A stretch of 64,000 bases of DNA from Haemonchus contortus (GCA_000469685.2 LS997565.1:31032645-31096644), one strand, 5' to 3'; positions 1 through 13,640 are shown, counted from the first letter of the stretch. Notes: a model not told the origin generated them from the sequence alone. Program-made: numbers and translations.

Positions 1-1326
1 GTTCTCGAGCAATGGGCCTACATTCGTCATACAGAAAAGCTATAATAGTGAAGGAGATGAAACCTGTTGAAGGCTATACGCACAAATAGTCTTCTTTTCA
101 CGTTTCGGCATTCCTCGAGCTATGCTCTTCCTTTCTGCGCATTTTTCCTATTATGCAAGGAAAAGCGTACAAAAGTGAAAATGGTATCCATTTTCAACAC
201 TGTCAACAACTAACTGTCAGTAGCCATAAAAACTGTAACACGTTCAGAGCGTTCAAGCGCTGCAACCGTTCGAGACCGGATCCATGGAGACGGTATGGCG
301 CACTGAGGAAGCTACACGAGGTTTGTAATAAATAAAAGAGTTTCTGTAACTCTCAGAATTATCTATGTTTTTTGATTATATCCGTGCATAAACTTAGTGT
401 TTTAATGCCAGTTTCGATGCATACCTGAAGGATAAAGGGTGAAGTCTTCGTCTTCGGAATCGTAGTGAGGTTTCGAATGAGTATATGCCCTGTTCTGTGG
501 CTTTCAGTGACTAGTCGCTGTGTAGGCCAGTGCTGCTATCCTCCCTCACAGGTCTGGTGTCCATTGACCAATTCCGGAGTATTACCCTACTACACAATCT
601 CCGCACCTCGTTTGTTCGTTTGAAGCCCACTTTAATTGTCGGTTACAGCATGGGTCCACAAAATGTGATGGCCGCTGGGTCAGTGCGGCCACCGACACTT
701 TCCCACTAGGTTTACGAATGCACATGCCGACGCCAATTTCCGTTGGTCCGTGTGGTAAATTTTCAATCCCACCATTGAAATCTGACTGCGCAGGCTAGCG
801 CGTGCCTCAGATGTCCACAAATGCTTGTCTAAAGCCTTACTGAGGAAAAGCACTGGAAATTTTCATGTGCCGTGTTGCCATTGGTTAGGGAGACAACAGT
901 ATGAGTAGACTTCCCACTTTACGTTTCACTCCCGTGTTGACATGCGCCCACGCGACTTTTCGCAATCCTCTTCGCGCCCACGTAACTTTTTGAAAACAGA
1001 CAAAAAAAAAACCGACATACAAACAGACACACAAGTTAGCGCTTCAAACAGAGAGAGATTATGTACAGACCCTATTCGACTTGAGACTGAAGCTCCCGAT
1101 GTCTTTTTCGAGCGAAGAACCTGTGCTGAACGATCGAAGAGGTTAGCTTGAGACTAGAAGACAGCTACTCTATACATCGGACTAGGAATAGCGGACTAGG
1201 AAAGAATAAGTGTGACTTGATAGAAGCTCAGAGTACAACGAGGCTCGATATTGATATGGATGAATCAATGAACCCTGGCATCGTTCGTAGTTAAGCTTCG
1301 TTCGAATCCTCATTCAACAATTTCAG
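1..1326. other. No gene recognised
   Basis: No exon-like segment or known protein signature was found in this stretch. A CA/ACAGACA-rich tract lies at about 1005-1040 and resembles tracts near 17750 (reverse orientation) and 50300-50380, so part of the region is probably repeat-derived. Confidence 0.5.
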
Positions 1327-1854
1327 ATTGGGGGAACAGGGTGTACGCCACCAAACCAGACCGGCGTTCGAGTGCAACAGAAGTTCTATCATATTGAAGC
1401 CGGATCTCAGCCTCCTCCTCCACCTGGTGAGAGTGGTTAACCATTGATCGCTGTCTACCCTCAACTGATATGTGAACTTTATAATTAGTTATGCTGCCTT
1501 GAAACGCTCTTTACTCCTCTCAATATTTGTAATTATACTTCGTGCTGAGAATTAATTTATATTTCTTGGCATTTAATAAGGGTGCTGCACATGCGAAAAG
1601 TTGAAGTTGGAGAGGAGATTCTCAACATGATGAATAAGGATATTTTTGATAGCACCGCAGACACTGTTTATGTACAATCGTCGCCAATAAACTTTAAGGC
1701 TGAGTATTTGGAGAAGGGCTCACTTCTACTGTACAGTGTGCTTTGTTCAGATAGTCCGCCAATCACATCCATTGATGAGTATGGCACGATCGACATTTTG
1801 CTCAACCCTAAGAAACGGAAAAATAAAGAAAAGGCAGATGAAAGATCTGATTAG
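1327..1854 (+). CDS. Two possible exons of an unidentified protein (partial)
   Basis: Exon A (1327-1426) follows a good acceptor (ATTTCAG) and ends at a GTGAGA donor. It reads IGGTGCTPPNQ at its start and ends in a proline run (QPPPPP). Exon B (1601-1854) joins it in phase 1 if the acceptor is an AAG at 1598-1600. It encodes about 84 residues with mixed protein-like composition (VEVGEEILNMMNKDIF, then a lysine-rich end KKRKNKEK) before TAG at 1852. I do not recognise the family. It could be the 3' end of a gene that begins left of the window, or a decayed copy. An AAG acceptor is unusual, but the same usage is well supported in the large gene at 34435 and 38410. No poly(A) signal was identified with confidence. 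Confidence 0.35.
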
Positions 1855-2341
1855 ATCAGAGCCACAAGTGAACATTCAAGTAATCATGTCGCTCCAACCT
1901 TATGTCGAATTTTCTTCTTAATTATAAGCTATGAATATGTAGAAATAAAAAAATTTCTTCCTTATTTCAGTGCCAACATCGCGTGAGGTGTCTGTTTCCC
2001 TACTTTCAGCAACATATTGCTAAAAGATTCAGAGTCTTTAGTAGCGCTTGCAACTCGGTGCTGTGAAACGTGATAGAATCGGAAGTTATCTGTACTCCTG
2101 AATTCAAAAATTGATCCTTTTTGGAGCAAACCCAATTATTTGCTGAAACTTGCTGCCAGGTTACCTGAGCGGTCCTTTGTGATCTCGCTTTTGAGGTCCT
2201 GCCTTCTTTATCGTCGATCCAGTTTTTATTATCGACCACTAAATAGTAATTTTGGAATAGGGCGATGTGAACACTGTTCCCTATTGATAAGGCCAAGAAC
2301 AAGGCAGGGGACTAAATTTCTCAAACATCAATTCTACTATA
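1855..2341. other. No gene recognised
   Basis: Spacer between the putative exons and the Tc1-type relic. Open frames here lack exon-like boundaries. Confidence 0.5.
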
Positions 2342-3170
2342 TACATTAGCGGTCACAAGCTCTCGGTGAAACGCATTTCCAACTGTGACTTTTTTCCTAC
2401 TTCGTAAAATCACTTGAAATTTTGTTTTGTTAATCAAAGGCATACTGTAAAGTCTTACTGCTATTATACTGCAATTTGCTATCGAACACGGTACATTAGT
2501 GAGGTTCAACTCGAATTTTGTAGAAAAAATAGATAGCATGACCTAAGAGAAACCGTTTTATTTCGGAATAACAACATGTATAACACAGAAAACATCTATA
2601 GTGGGAGGGAAAGCCTCGGCTTTTAATGGCAGCATCGAACGGGAAGGCATCGAGTCGATTAGTTTCTGGACGGTAGACACTGGCTTGGCTTTCCACTTCT
2701 TCGCTAATTGAGCAAGTTTTTCTTCACTGTTTCCAAAAAGTTGGTTCGAACAATACCTTTTGAGCTCTCTCCACATGTGCTCTATAGGATTCATATCTGG
2801 TGAGGAGTGGCTTGGCCATTCCAAAAGTCTGCTGTGTTCACGGCAAAACGATGTCGACCCTCATATTTTTGCAGTACTCCTTGTCATCGTTCCGTCAATT
2901 TTGAAATAGAGTCTATTCCATTTCAGAACAATGGCACCGCTTACGATCACACTTCCTCCACCATTCTTGGTTGTGCCTTGAGTACAAGCACCAACTTTTA
3001 GCACAAATGGGATGCAAAAAAAATGCAAATATAGCTAAACTCGTAAACAAGAAAGATCGCTTCAGTAGTAAAACCTCTGCATGTAGTCATGTGATCCCTC
3101 AGCTTTGAATGCAAAAAGTATAAATTGGTTTAGTTCGAGGTACGGTTCAAAATATTAATTTTTTGAATCC
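2342..3170 (-). mobile_element. Tc1-type transposon relic with decayed transposase
   Basis: Read on the minus strand, about 3010-2560 encodes the C-terminal half of a Tc1-family DDE transposase. A GGGSVIVSGAIV block (usual family form GGGSVMVWG) is followed by LYFKIDGTMT and then by EWPSHSSPDMNPIEHMW, the hallmark DWPxxSPDLNPIEHxW segment. A stop and a frame change lie between about 2880 and 2820, so the gene is dead. The left end (from 2342, TACATTAGCGGTCACAAG) and the next ~100 bp resemble the left end of the MITE at 15321-15826, including ACTTTTTTCCTA and TGAAATTTTGTT. The right terminus near 3145-3170 is only weakly recognisable. Tc1 elements transpose by cut-and-paste into TA. Confidence 0.8.
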
Positions 3171-6100
3171 CTTTACTAATGAAAACGTTAAAAGAGCGCT
3201 CCACCGAAGACTTTTGACCGCTATTGCAAATAGGGCTCAAGAAAGGCTTATAGACTCGTTTCGTCGAAGTCGGCACTCAGAAGCAGACGTTTTTTGACGA
3301 CATTTTAGAGGATGCGCCATTAGCAACGTAGTACATACATATGTTGAAAGTTCAAGCGACCGGGATCTAAACCATGGCGAAAACCAAGTGGAGAGCATTA
3401 TTAGGGACTTTTTGTTTACTGCAGCCAGCTCTATACCAAATTGCACAGAACTGAAGTCTCTTCCAAATATCGATTCCATACCCACTACTTCCGCCAACAC
3501 TTTCTTTCTTTCACTTTTTTCCTCAATCCTTTATTTTCCAAGTTTTTTCGTCATTTTTGAAAACTTTCTCGCTGTTTTCCCCATCAATGTTCCCCCTCTT
3601 ACAGAGATTTCCATTTTTTAGCTCAAAAAAATATCACATATCTCGAACTACTACCTCAACATACGCAAAGGGCTTTCATCAGTTTTGAATACATTTCTAC
3701 ATTCCTTATCCTTAGTGCCACCTATGATGAGGGCAATGGGGGCGAAGTCAATTCCACATGTATAACACAAATGCGCCTGAATGAGACTTACTCTATCATG
3801 CTCACTTGACTGAAGGGTAACCCGACTCTTTAGTCAAGCGACCCGAATTCCTTTCTACGTGATTAGTTCCCGAGTAGAAATCTCGTTAAATAAAAAAAAA
3901 ACACCAAGATGGTCCTAAACGGGTTCACACATTCAAGCTTTTAGCCTAAGAAATAGGAAGCATGGTTAGCGCAGTTAGTCTACTGGTGGACTAGTGAGCA
4001 TGGACTGCCTTAGCTAATACAGATTCGCATTATTGATGGAAATTGACGATGACTGGAATCCAGTGCTACCGTGTCTCTTGGATGATTATGGTGATTAGGA
4101 TTATGATTTGGTGTAAAATTTTCTTGTGTTTCAAAGGCATAGGCGAACGTGAACGCATTTCTTATAGTCAAACTCTCGACTATAGTCATCGTCCCTACCA
4201 AGAATCGATCGCGTGCTCATCCTGTACAGAATACACGGGCGATGAGAATCGGTTGCCAAGTTCGTTCTGTTGTACGGGCTAACGGAGACATTATTGGTGC
4301 TCGGGCCATTGTACGAGTACTCGGAGGGTAGAAATTTCAGCATGCAGCTGTGACTGAACCTTTATTATACTTTCTCATGCAAAGCTAAAGTGTATGCAGA
4401 TAAAAGAACAGGATCTCTGTCTTCACATATGAACAGGGAAATGCCTAATTTTTCAAGTGTAAGGGTAGGAGCTGGCTAGGTCCCGATAAATCCTGTGATT
4501 AAGATATACTGCTTGGGTACCAGCAAAAGCCGAAACTTATTTTCTTCGAGTTGATAGCTGCCGATGAGTTCCTTGCTCTTAGTTCATCCAGAAATTTTTG
4601 TTCAAAAGCAACGCTTATTATTCTGTTCCTTAATTGTTGTGCTATTATGTTTATGTCACTATTCTGATTCTTTTGAAAACTGATGGTAGCGACAACGCTT
4701 GAACCGAGCGGCCCGCCAAATGAGGTGAGCAGAAACCCGTTTCCGATCTCAGCTCCAAAAGCCATGAGTTCTTTTCTATGATTCTTATACGACCACTGGC
4801 AATCTGCTGATCTAAATCACCTACTCCCTACTTTTTCTTTTTACAACCTTGCCCCATTATACAAAAACAGTCATATATATTACCACCAAATTATTGGGAC
4901 AAGTTTTGCCGGCCCTCATGCTTGTTTTTAATAGACTTGGCATTAAAAAGGGTCATCTGACAAGGCGAGGCAGTTACGCCCTCTACCAATTTATGGAGAT
5001 TTCTTCAAGCTCGTTCCGATGATATCTCCTAGGCCCACGTAAATTTGCCAAACCATAGAGAAGGAATAAATCCTGTTCCTGACATTGTGCTCATACAAGT
5101 TCGATACACATCTGGATTGAAGTCCATTGTGAGCGAGTGTTAAGTGATCCCTCATGGCCGGGCATTGAATCCTTCCAAAAGTGCGAAGGACCGTTGTGAA
5201 CGGCAGTTCTCTTCACAGACAATAACACAATTGCCCTCCATCTACCGCCTTCCCCTTTCCACTATTGAACATTTCGATATGGGCAACGTTGGCGCATTCG
5301 AGTGATAAATGCTCATGTACTACAGTTACTTTACTGCAGGTCGTAGCCAGTAAAGTTTTTCCAATTCTCCATATGTTCGCAATGTTTCCAACACTGTAAT
5401 GAGTCATCGATGTCAGTCCATCGTATCGAGTTCCGAGAAAAGCAATTTCAGCGAGATTTTTCCTTCACAGTTCCATACATCTGGAAAAATAAACTTATTT
5501 TTCTACTCTAAGAAATACAGCAGTACTAGGCAGCCACCGTAGCATCAAGATTGTGCCGATCGTATAGTGTTGTAGAGCTTACCTCTTCACTTTATGGAGG
5601 TCGTACGGTCGTGGAAGAAAGCCGTGCTCTGGAATTGTTTTCGCGGGTGCTTGCTTAAGATTCATTTCGTGGTAAACACATTTTCACAGCTGCCATCCGA
5701 AGGTTGCAAAGCAATCTACATACGTTGATGCATACATTTTTCTTAATTACGAATTACGTTCCGGAACGAAAGTAGTGGGGAAGTATCCGTTTAGAGCATC
5801 CCATGACGTAACGAAAAGCCTCACTTTTCAGAAGAGACACCGAATGTTCATAAAAAAGAATTTGTTAGGAGGAGAAATACATGCGTTAGTGTTCACAGAA
5901 GCTGTTCACTCAGGCTTTGTTGACGGGTGTGGTGCAGTTGCACCAGTCGAAGTCGAACTCTCTGGTGGGGCACTGATTGAATAATAATATAACAAAGGTA
6001 AAAAGCACCCTCCCAAAGCTATGGAGTAGCAACTGCCACTAGAACTTATCTTTCTTTTTCTTAGTCAACCATTACCATTTGTTGATCCCAATTCGATTTG

Positions 6101-9024
6101 TTTATATCGAAGCTCTTTACTCAGTTTATGCTCTCAGACATGCTCCTGTTTCTTATCCCGATCGGTGGGTGGTAATATCAAAGGCCACACATTGAACGAA
6201 AGCGGACTGGACACATTTATCCAAAGGTATCGTAAGGAGCCGCCGAAAAGGGATGAGTTGCAATGAGGTTCTGGCCCCCGACTGAAACAACTGCCAGGCT
6301 CCCTTGTTGTCGAGCAGCTCGTTTAGCCAATTCCGAATGGATAATGCAAGCTCTTGTGTCTTTGCCCTTCAAGCACTCGGGAGCGCTTGCATGCATACCT
6401 GTCAATATTGAAGCTGTTGGGCCCAAAGGGGGTCGTACGAGACCTTCGTCGAGGTAATGAGGTCGCGCCGCACATGGTGCGCGCGGCGCAACGTGCGGCA
6501 GGAGTGAAGCCAAAATTCAACCTAACAACTAGAACTGTTAAATAATCAGTGTAGTTAAGTAGTCATCTCAGTTGCGGTCACATTTGTACTGAGAAATAAA
6601 TAGGAGTACTGAAGAGTAAAGGCGCAGGAAATACGTCTAAATGATTGTAGGTCTACACACTAGAACAATCAAAAGAAGCAAAGTCATAAAGTTCTAGAAG
6701 AAATAACCCAATCTCTCTCCTAAGGTCCCATTAGGTTCATGTCGTTGTATGTTCACGGCAGCCGTACCCCATTTATCTCGACGATAGAATTGAAGCATAT
6801 CCGGGCATAAGGAACAGGAATTGGCAAAAGAATATCTTTTTCCCATGATCGCCTTCATTGAGGACCCATCATTACCAGTTAAAAAATGGCACTTGTACTC
6901 ATCTGCAATTCGATGTTCAGTGGGTCGGTAGGTCTTATCGAAAATTACCGCTCATTGGAGTATTTTCAAGTAAAAATTTCCTTATACGCTCATTTGCAAA
7001 AATGATAACTGAATCTAGGAATATCCAAAACAAAAACCCGAATACTCCAGCTTGGTCAATCTTAGTTGAAGTTCTTCCTACCATTCACTTCCGTTCAAAA
7101 TCGCAGAGCCATTTCATTGCACCTGCCCCAAAGGAAAAGTCGATGTCATTCAGTACAAATGAAATGTTTGTTGGACGCGCTGTTGGGCTCAAGGGAGTTC
7201 GGGCTACACAAATCTGGGTCCCCATCAATATCTGATGCACTCTGTCGTTTAGGAAGCAGCGAATGTACATAGTTCCTTCAACGAAGTAAATTGCAGTTGA
7301 ATACATTATGCCGAGCCTTTAATTTTATTGTTTGGACAAGAACTGACTTCCAAGAGGGAATTATCGATCCGCAAGGACAATACAGATGAGTGCCTAACCA
7401 GTTTTAAAAGGCATTGAGGTAATTGCGCTCCACACCGCGTCGACATTTTACGAGTCCAACTCTAAAACAAGCAGCCACCCAGACCCGCCAAGCCTCCTAC
7501 GAATTCCTCTAGCTTATCTATGAGTGAGTTTCTGCACTTTCCTCTTCCTCGTAGCCAATCAGTTTAATTGCCTATGCCAATAATCCTCAACCCTCTTTAG
7601 CAAAAAGCCCTTCTCGATTTGTCTATGACTCTTTTGACGGACTATGTTGATCGTTTAAAGAAGCAAAAACAAAAAACCCTAAACTAGGCAGATCGATTTT
7701 CCTAGAATTCAGGGCCTAAGGTTGTTGTAGGAAAGATTCGCCATTTTTCCAAGATTGTACTAGCTAGTCGTAATCGGGGCGAATAGGGCAAACTGGGTTG
7801 ATGAATGGGGTGTTCTATTGGGCGACGAGTCCTTCTTCACTGGCTGAACACTGAGAAAAAAGGAGGGCGGTGACGAGCCGATGTTGTCGACGGAGGAAAT
7901 ATTGACCACCGCGAACGCCGCGGCGAACTGCCCACCCCGTCGTCTCTTTCGTTTCGTTCACGAGGAGTTGCGCCGTTTCGTTTTTCCTCCTTGCTACTCT
8001 CAACAGCGATCTCGGTTGACCCAGCTCTTATTGACGTGCTCACCGCGGCACTATATCCCTTCATTACGGACTCAATCCACGGCACGGCTAATCAATCACA
8101 CGACACCGGTTTTAATTCATCATTTGAGCGCCTCTGAGTGCTTGAACATCATCATTTCATCCCAGATTTGAACCCTCCTTGCTATTTGGCCTCATGGATA
8201 GTCTAGTTCTCAGGTAACTCTGTAAAAGACGGTTTTCCGTGGCCATAGGGAGAAGTTCCCTCAGTTAACTCTTGAAGACCATGAAAGTAACTGTATCTCA
8301 AAGGTATGCTTTCTGAATTCCTTCCAACATTGTCTCTCTTGTCTCTCAACCGTTTTCTCAAATGTATTCTCATGTTTCGTTCGAATTCTGCCATTTTTAC
8401 CCTATTGGTAGTTTCTCTTATCCCGTTTTCTGATGCTTCACTTTCACTTGGTTCTTTATGTTGGTCCTACTTAGTTGGTCGTGATGACAAATCATTTCGG
8501 TAAACAAAGATCCACGTCTCATACCCTCGGTGGCGATCAGAGCGAAAACAAGTAAAACTATATGGTTCCCTGGTTTTTCTGACGTATGTCTTCCGCAAAC
8601 GTTATAAACTTGCTATGCTTACGTCCAAAATTTCGCATTTCCATCATTGTTTTTTTGTTCCAAGGTTTCAAACTACGAACTGTCTTCCATTAATGTCAGT
8701 CTCAAAACCAGCACCCTTGAGTGTGCTTGAAAAGGATAGAATTTATTGAAAAATGGGTTTTGTTATATGACATCACCTCCAACCATTTGTTGTCCCCTCC
8801 TCACAAATGACCACGAGGGCCTCTTGAGCGCATAATTAGACAGGAGCCCCATTGTCCGACCTATTCACGAAGAAACGCTGGCATATAGGGGCCTATTGGA
8901 AGAAATAATTGCAAGCAGTAAAAAAGTATTTATATGGTAATACGTATGGTAACGATTTGTATTACATCTTACAGTCTCTTATGACTTCCACCCTTATTGC
9001 TGCCAATCAAGTGAAGCTATTATA
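3171..9024. other. Gene-poor stretch, no gene recognised
   Basis: About 5.8 kb with only scattered short open frames on both strands, none with convincing exon boundaries or a family signature. One dispersed repeat (6670-6770) is listed separately. Distal enhancers or very short exons cannot be excluded by reading alone. Confidence 0.5.
6670..6770 (+). repeat. Dispersed repeat, copy 1
   Basis: Clearly similar to 12455-12560. Both run AAGCAAAGTC-like, then an A-rich segment, then a TAGG-TTCATGTCGTTGTATGTTCACGGC-like segment (copy 2: TAGGATTGTGTCGCTGCATG). The family is unknown. Confidence 0.5.
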
Positions 9025-9548
9025 CTCTAACCCATTGACGACCATCGTTGCAGTCCACATGTGGACTGCATGGTCCCGGACGGCCAATTTCTTTAATTTT
9101 GAACTGGAGTTGTTTAATTTTTTCTGAGTTCGCAAGTTTAGGATATGACTAACGATGATGGTAAGTGGCACTTCAATTTTAGTCAGCTAGTGATGGATCT
9201 GATGAGGAGAAGTTCCTCATTCACTAATTCTTTTCAGAAAAAGAAATCATTGAAGGGCCAGATGTTTCTTCAAAAAAACACCGGTGTGGTGTAAATCTGT
9301 CTAAATTAGTGCGGAAGGTAGATATACCCTGAAAACCAAAGGCTAAAATATAAGTATGTATGATGTCTATGCTTATTGTTATTATCTATTAATTGCAAAA
9401 TTAGAAGATTTCTTGGGACCACACAGTATATAGTTTAACTTAGACCTGATCTTATGTTTCGACAAGAAAGATCGTTAAAAAGTAGCGATAAATAAAATAC
9501 ACAGCTGCAGTCCACATGTGGACTGCATGGTCGTCAATGGGGTAAGAG
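9025..9548. mobile_element. Non-autonomous TIR element, ~520 bp
   Basis: The left end (9031) reads CCCATTGACGACCAT and is followed by the palindrome TGCAGTCCACATGTGGACTGCA. The right end (to 9541) is the reverse complement: the same palindrome followed by ATGGTCGTCAATGGGG. The terminal inverted repeats are about 37-40 bp and themselves contain an internal palindrome. No transposase frame lies inside. This is the structure of a MITE or foldback element; the superfamily is not assignable because a target-site duplication is not clear. Confidence 0.75.
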
Positions 9549-12454
9549 CCCTGATGCTAGTCAGCAGTAGAACTGAAGTAATCAGGAAAGGCCCCCGTTT
9601 TGTAAACAGAATATTTAGTGAAGCGTAGTTAAAGGAGGAGGGCAAGACACAGTCGTGCATTCTGATTTCGTCCCGAGGAGGAAAGGACAAAGCGCTAGGG
9701 ATAGGGTTACCAATACGGGGGTAGTCGCTGCAGACCATCTACCCTACTTCGGAGTCATCCTCCATTTGCAGGGATTTTGTAACATTTGCATCTAATAAGC
9801 ATTGTAGCTGTTCATGTGGTCCTCATTGAAGGTTTGCACTTAGTAAACGAGGCATGGTCGAGGTGAAGCTATGAGGGATAAAGCCAATATCATTATCCTC
9901 TCACGCGAGCTGTGTTTTTACCAGGCAACATTCCTTTCATGGGTTTTTCTCAATTTTACACTGAGCAATTGTGTATGGCGCTGTAATGGTGTAATTGTCT
10001 AATGGAATTTCATAACCTACGTGGCTCTAGACTGGAATCTTCGAATGTGAAAGGGGTGCAGATGTCAGTAGGCAAGCCTAGGCGACGAGTGGTAGGAAAT
10101 GATATCAGCTAATAGTGCACCAGGGGGCCTTGAAGGGCAAGAGCCACTTGTTCCGTCACGCCTTTAGCGTTATCAATGAGTCCTGAACATCTGAGTGGGT
10201 GATGTGGTGTGACGATGTCGGAAATGATTCTGAACAGAAAATGATAACAACGGATAAAAAATCTTGAGGAACCCCAACGCATTGACTGGCTCGGTTTCGC
10301 TTCCTACTCAGATGGTGAAATTCTTACACTGTAAAAGTTCTATGAGTTATCGCCTGTTGCCAACTTACCTTCTAAGGTCATTTATCTTCCTTTATCAGTA
10401 GTTTTTACTACCGCACACCCAGTTTCTAGCACATCACTAGCAAAGATGTCACGGGACTGTATCAGAAGGTGAACGAAAGAAAGCAGTAACAGCTAATACA
10501 AGCTGATAAAACATCTCGAAAGGCAAACACCAGTAATTTCGTGAGAGGCCTTATTGTTAAAAGGTAAATGTCAAGTTCCCTAACGCATCCCTCTTTCAAA
10601 ATGGAGCCTCGACACTTTACATAGTATGTTACGTGCGATAAGACGGGTAGCAGATTCATGGTAACAAAAGGTGACAACATCAGTGACAAGGACTGATAAG
10701 AACCAGAACCATACAGAATGAGAAAAAGTTTGTTTATTCCTTGCCATTACTTTACATCTACATACCAAAAATCAGGTATAAAAGATTCATGAGCACATCA
10801 CGTTTATCCTCAGCGCCTGTATCACTTGCAGCCACTAACACTAGCAAGTATCTAATCGAGGAATCAAGTTGCTCAGCTATATAAGTGTCAATGCGCTAGT
10901 AGAGCAGGAAAGGAAAGAATGAAGTCGTTTGGGGATGATTATTGATTGGGATGACCAAAAGTAACAGGAAGAGACTTCATAATCAAAGCTGTAATACAAC
11001 GCCCATTGAATCCTTCCATTAAGGCCAGGCCTCCTCTTTTTTTGTGGTGGAGATGGCTTGCATCCCAAATTCCATTCTAGGGAGCAACAAATGCAGGCAA
11101 TCTTCTCTACAAGTTTTGTGATCGGGTTTTGGATCTAATGTTTACTCGTACTTCAACCAGAAATGCCCTCTGTCCAGCGGGCCTCATGTACTGCCACTAG
11201 AGGAAGTGTGGGATGGTTAAGTGAGGAGGAGGGAGGTGCGGAAAGGGGAAACGTCATAACTTGTTGATTAAAATGGTAATATATATAAGAGGTAGTGGGA
11301 GATTAAGTCGTTGGCACTAGTAAATCCCGTTCTTGGAATACGCCACGCATCGGCTTCCATTGGAAATCATAGTGACGTTTCGAATGAGAACATGGTTTGA
11401 GGAGGACCTGGGTAGCTAGCCGAAGTGCGAACCAGATGCGATTAGGATCGAGATTACAACCTCTTCATGAAAGCATACATCTCCTCTATTCACCGTCAAC
11501 CCTTCCGTAATTGCTGATCGTGGTCGTCGACAAAGCGATGTCTAAAAACAAAAGCAACTTCGTGTTTTCGTTTGATGGTGCTCTCTCGACAACAAAGCAT
11601 TCGATTGGTGACCAGGGAAGCGCCTTGTATTTACCTAGCCAGCTGCAGGTGTATCCACATTTTCGACGACGGTGGTCACTGGCTGACAGCTGTCAGCGGA
11701 AAACAAAGCCAAATCAAGGAATTCTATATCCCTTCCTCTTTTTCTATTTAGTTTGATGGCCTGAAATGTATCTCTGTTTACGACGGTTTTCATTTCATTC
11801 CTTTCAATAGGAAAACGTGGAACCTGCAACTGGGCTACATTGTAACATCGCTTCCATGGCCAACCCAGTCAGATGAACAAGGTGTGAACTCTTATCCTTG
11901 AGCATCAAGTGGAAGGCAAGGCTAGCATCCGAGAACGCACTGGTTACATCGGTTAAAATCGATGCCTGTCAGCTCCTGACTGCAAGTGTTTTGTTATCAT
12001 GAGCACACAACATAGTTTGCTATCGATTCTCCACTGAAAGGGTAGAAATTGAAAGGAATTTGAAAGGGGACCACTGAACTTCAGTGTTGTTAAAAGTCAA
12101 GTTGCATTTGATGAATTCTCCCTAGCCAACCTCCTCATCTTAACGAGTTGGCAAACAACTGTAGAACAGAAGCCACACGTGTCAATCTTTTCTTGCTTAT
12201 CATACTAGCCGGTCTCCTGCTCTCGACATAACATTGTTGCAAGGTTTACTGACTTGAGCGGGTTTGACTGGAGGGCGCTTATTTCGATCATCGAGATAAT
12301 GAGGCCACGTCGAAGATATGGCGCAACCTAGTGGGCGGCAGAGTGAGACAAATCTCATTCCATCTAGTCCTGCTCGCTATTAGATGTTGGGATATATGGA
12401 GAAATGCCAGAAATCAAAAGTAAGGAATTATGTCAAAAATAGGCTTGTGTACCA
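9549..12454. other. No gene recognised
   Basis: About 2.9 kb of non-coding sequence with no supported exon, RNA gene or element ends. Frames here are short and lack splice context. Confidence 0.5.
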
Positions 12455-12560
12455 GCCGAAGGATTAAAAGCAACAAAGTCCCAAGGTCCTATTAGAAACA
12501 ACCGAGTCTTTTTTTTTTGAAGTTTGCTAGGATTGTGTCGCTGCATGTTTACGGCGACAG
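12455..12560 (+). repeat. Dispersed repeat, copy 2
   Basis: Diverged copy of the sequence at 6670-6770, lying about 115 bp upstream of the SINE at 12677 on the same strand. Confidence 0.5.
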
Positions 12561-12676
12561 GTGTAAATCTCCAGCGCAATGGATCGTGCCCCACGTATGA
12601 CCACTCTATCCGACTATAGATTAAGACGTCTTCCAGGTGCAACAATCTGTTGACTTCGGCTTCTATGGAGTTAGTT

Positions 12677-12970
12677 GGGTGGAGGTGGTGTAGTGGCAAG
12701 TGGCGCACTATTTCACACGCATGGTCAGGGGTTCGAATCCTGGATCGATATCCGCCTAGGCCAGCCAAACCTTCCATTCCTCCGGGGTCGGTTGATTCTT
12801 ACCAGACTCGTCTGGGAGGATAAAAGCACTGATTTGTACATCGGCTAGCCACCGCAAGTCATTGTATAGGCCACATACGCACTCATAACGCCACTAAGTT
12901 TCTGAATAGAAGTCGAGTGCAGGGGCGCATCCCTCAGACGGAAATAATTGACGCCAAAAACTTTATCCTC
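12677..12970 (+). mobile_element. tRNA-derived SINE (family 1), longest copy
   Basis: The 5' part is a tRNA-like pol III promoter: an A-box-like TGGTGTAGTGGCAAGTGG, then a B box GGTTCGAATCC within GGGGTTCGAATCCTGG. The body contains CAGACTCGTCTGGGAGGATAAAAGCA, and the 3' part contains GGGGCGCATCC and ends near ACGCCAAAAACTTTATCC. Related copies lie at 16010, 20310, 20985, 28435 and 33358, which establishes a dispersed family. SINEs depend on a LINE for reverse transcription; RTE- and CR1-like LINE relics are present in this window, but which one mobilised it is not visible. Confidence 0.8.
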
Positions 12971-13499
12971 TATGTAGTCAGTTCTTCAGAGCTACTCCAC
13001 GAGTAAATATGGCCGCATTGGCTTAGCCAGTGGTTGTCTACCCCTTTTTCTCAGTAGCTGTTCATTGCGTATTCGGATTCACTACCAAAATCTCACACCT
13101 CCAGTAACCGGAAAACCTTTAAAACCCTCGAACGAGTGTGCTTTATTTGTGAACGCCTCAGCTAAGTGATACTGATATCTAAGCACTTGAGCATCAATAT
13201 TTCTCCCCTCATGAGGCTTTGTCGTCTTTCTATGGGAGTTCCTATAGAAGCATCATACCTGTGCATGTCGAGGTTAGCATCAGCGTCGAGCCTCGAGTTT
13301 TTTCTCAATCCCTGCCATCTTGTTTCAATCCTACGCTTGTTATAATGTGTTCCAAGCAATTGACGATGTTTATGGCTTTATACAAGCATGTTCTTCCAAT
13401 TGATTTATTTGCCATAAAATGGTGGCGTTGCCAGCGAGCTTCTAGGCGGTATTTCAATCAAAAACTAGAACCGGTAAAACCTCCGCCTCCCAACGTGGG

Positions 13500-13640
13500 A
13501 CGGACAAACCCTACCAGTGGTCTCACAAGGATGACTAGTTATGGACAAAAGTTCGGCCTCTGATGGGACTCGAACCCCCTACTGTTGCGGTCCAGGTACC
13601 ATGCCCATTATCCTTTACACTACCAGAACCCCGTTTGACC
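13500..13640 (-). mobile_element. Second tRNA-like SINE or tRNA pseudogene
   Basis: On the minus strand, TTCTGGTAGTGTAAAGGATAATG is A-box-like and AGGGGGTTCGAGTCCCAT contains a canonical B box GGTTCGAGTCC. The spacing is tRNA-like, but the acceptor ends do not pair, so a functional tRNA is unlikely. The downstream sequence differs from the 12677 family, so it may be a separate SINE family. Confidence 0.5.

Noticed and set aside
13500..13640. Functional tRNA gene
   Set aside because: A and B boxes are present but the acceptor stem does not pair; a SINE or tRNA pseudogene is more likely.
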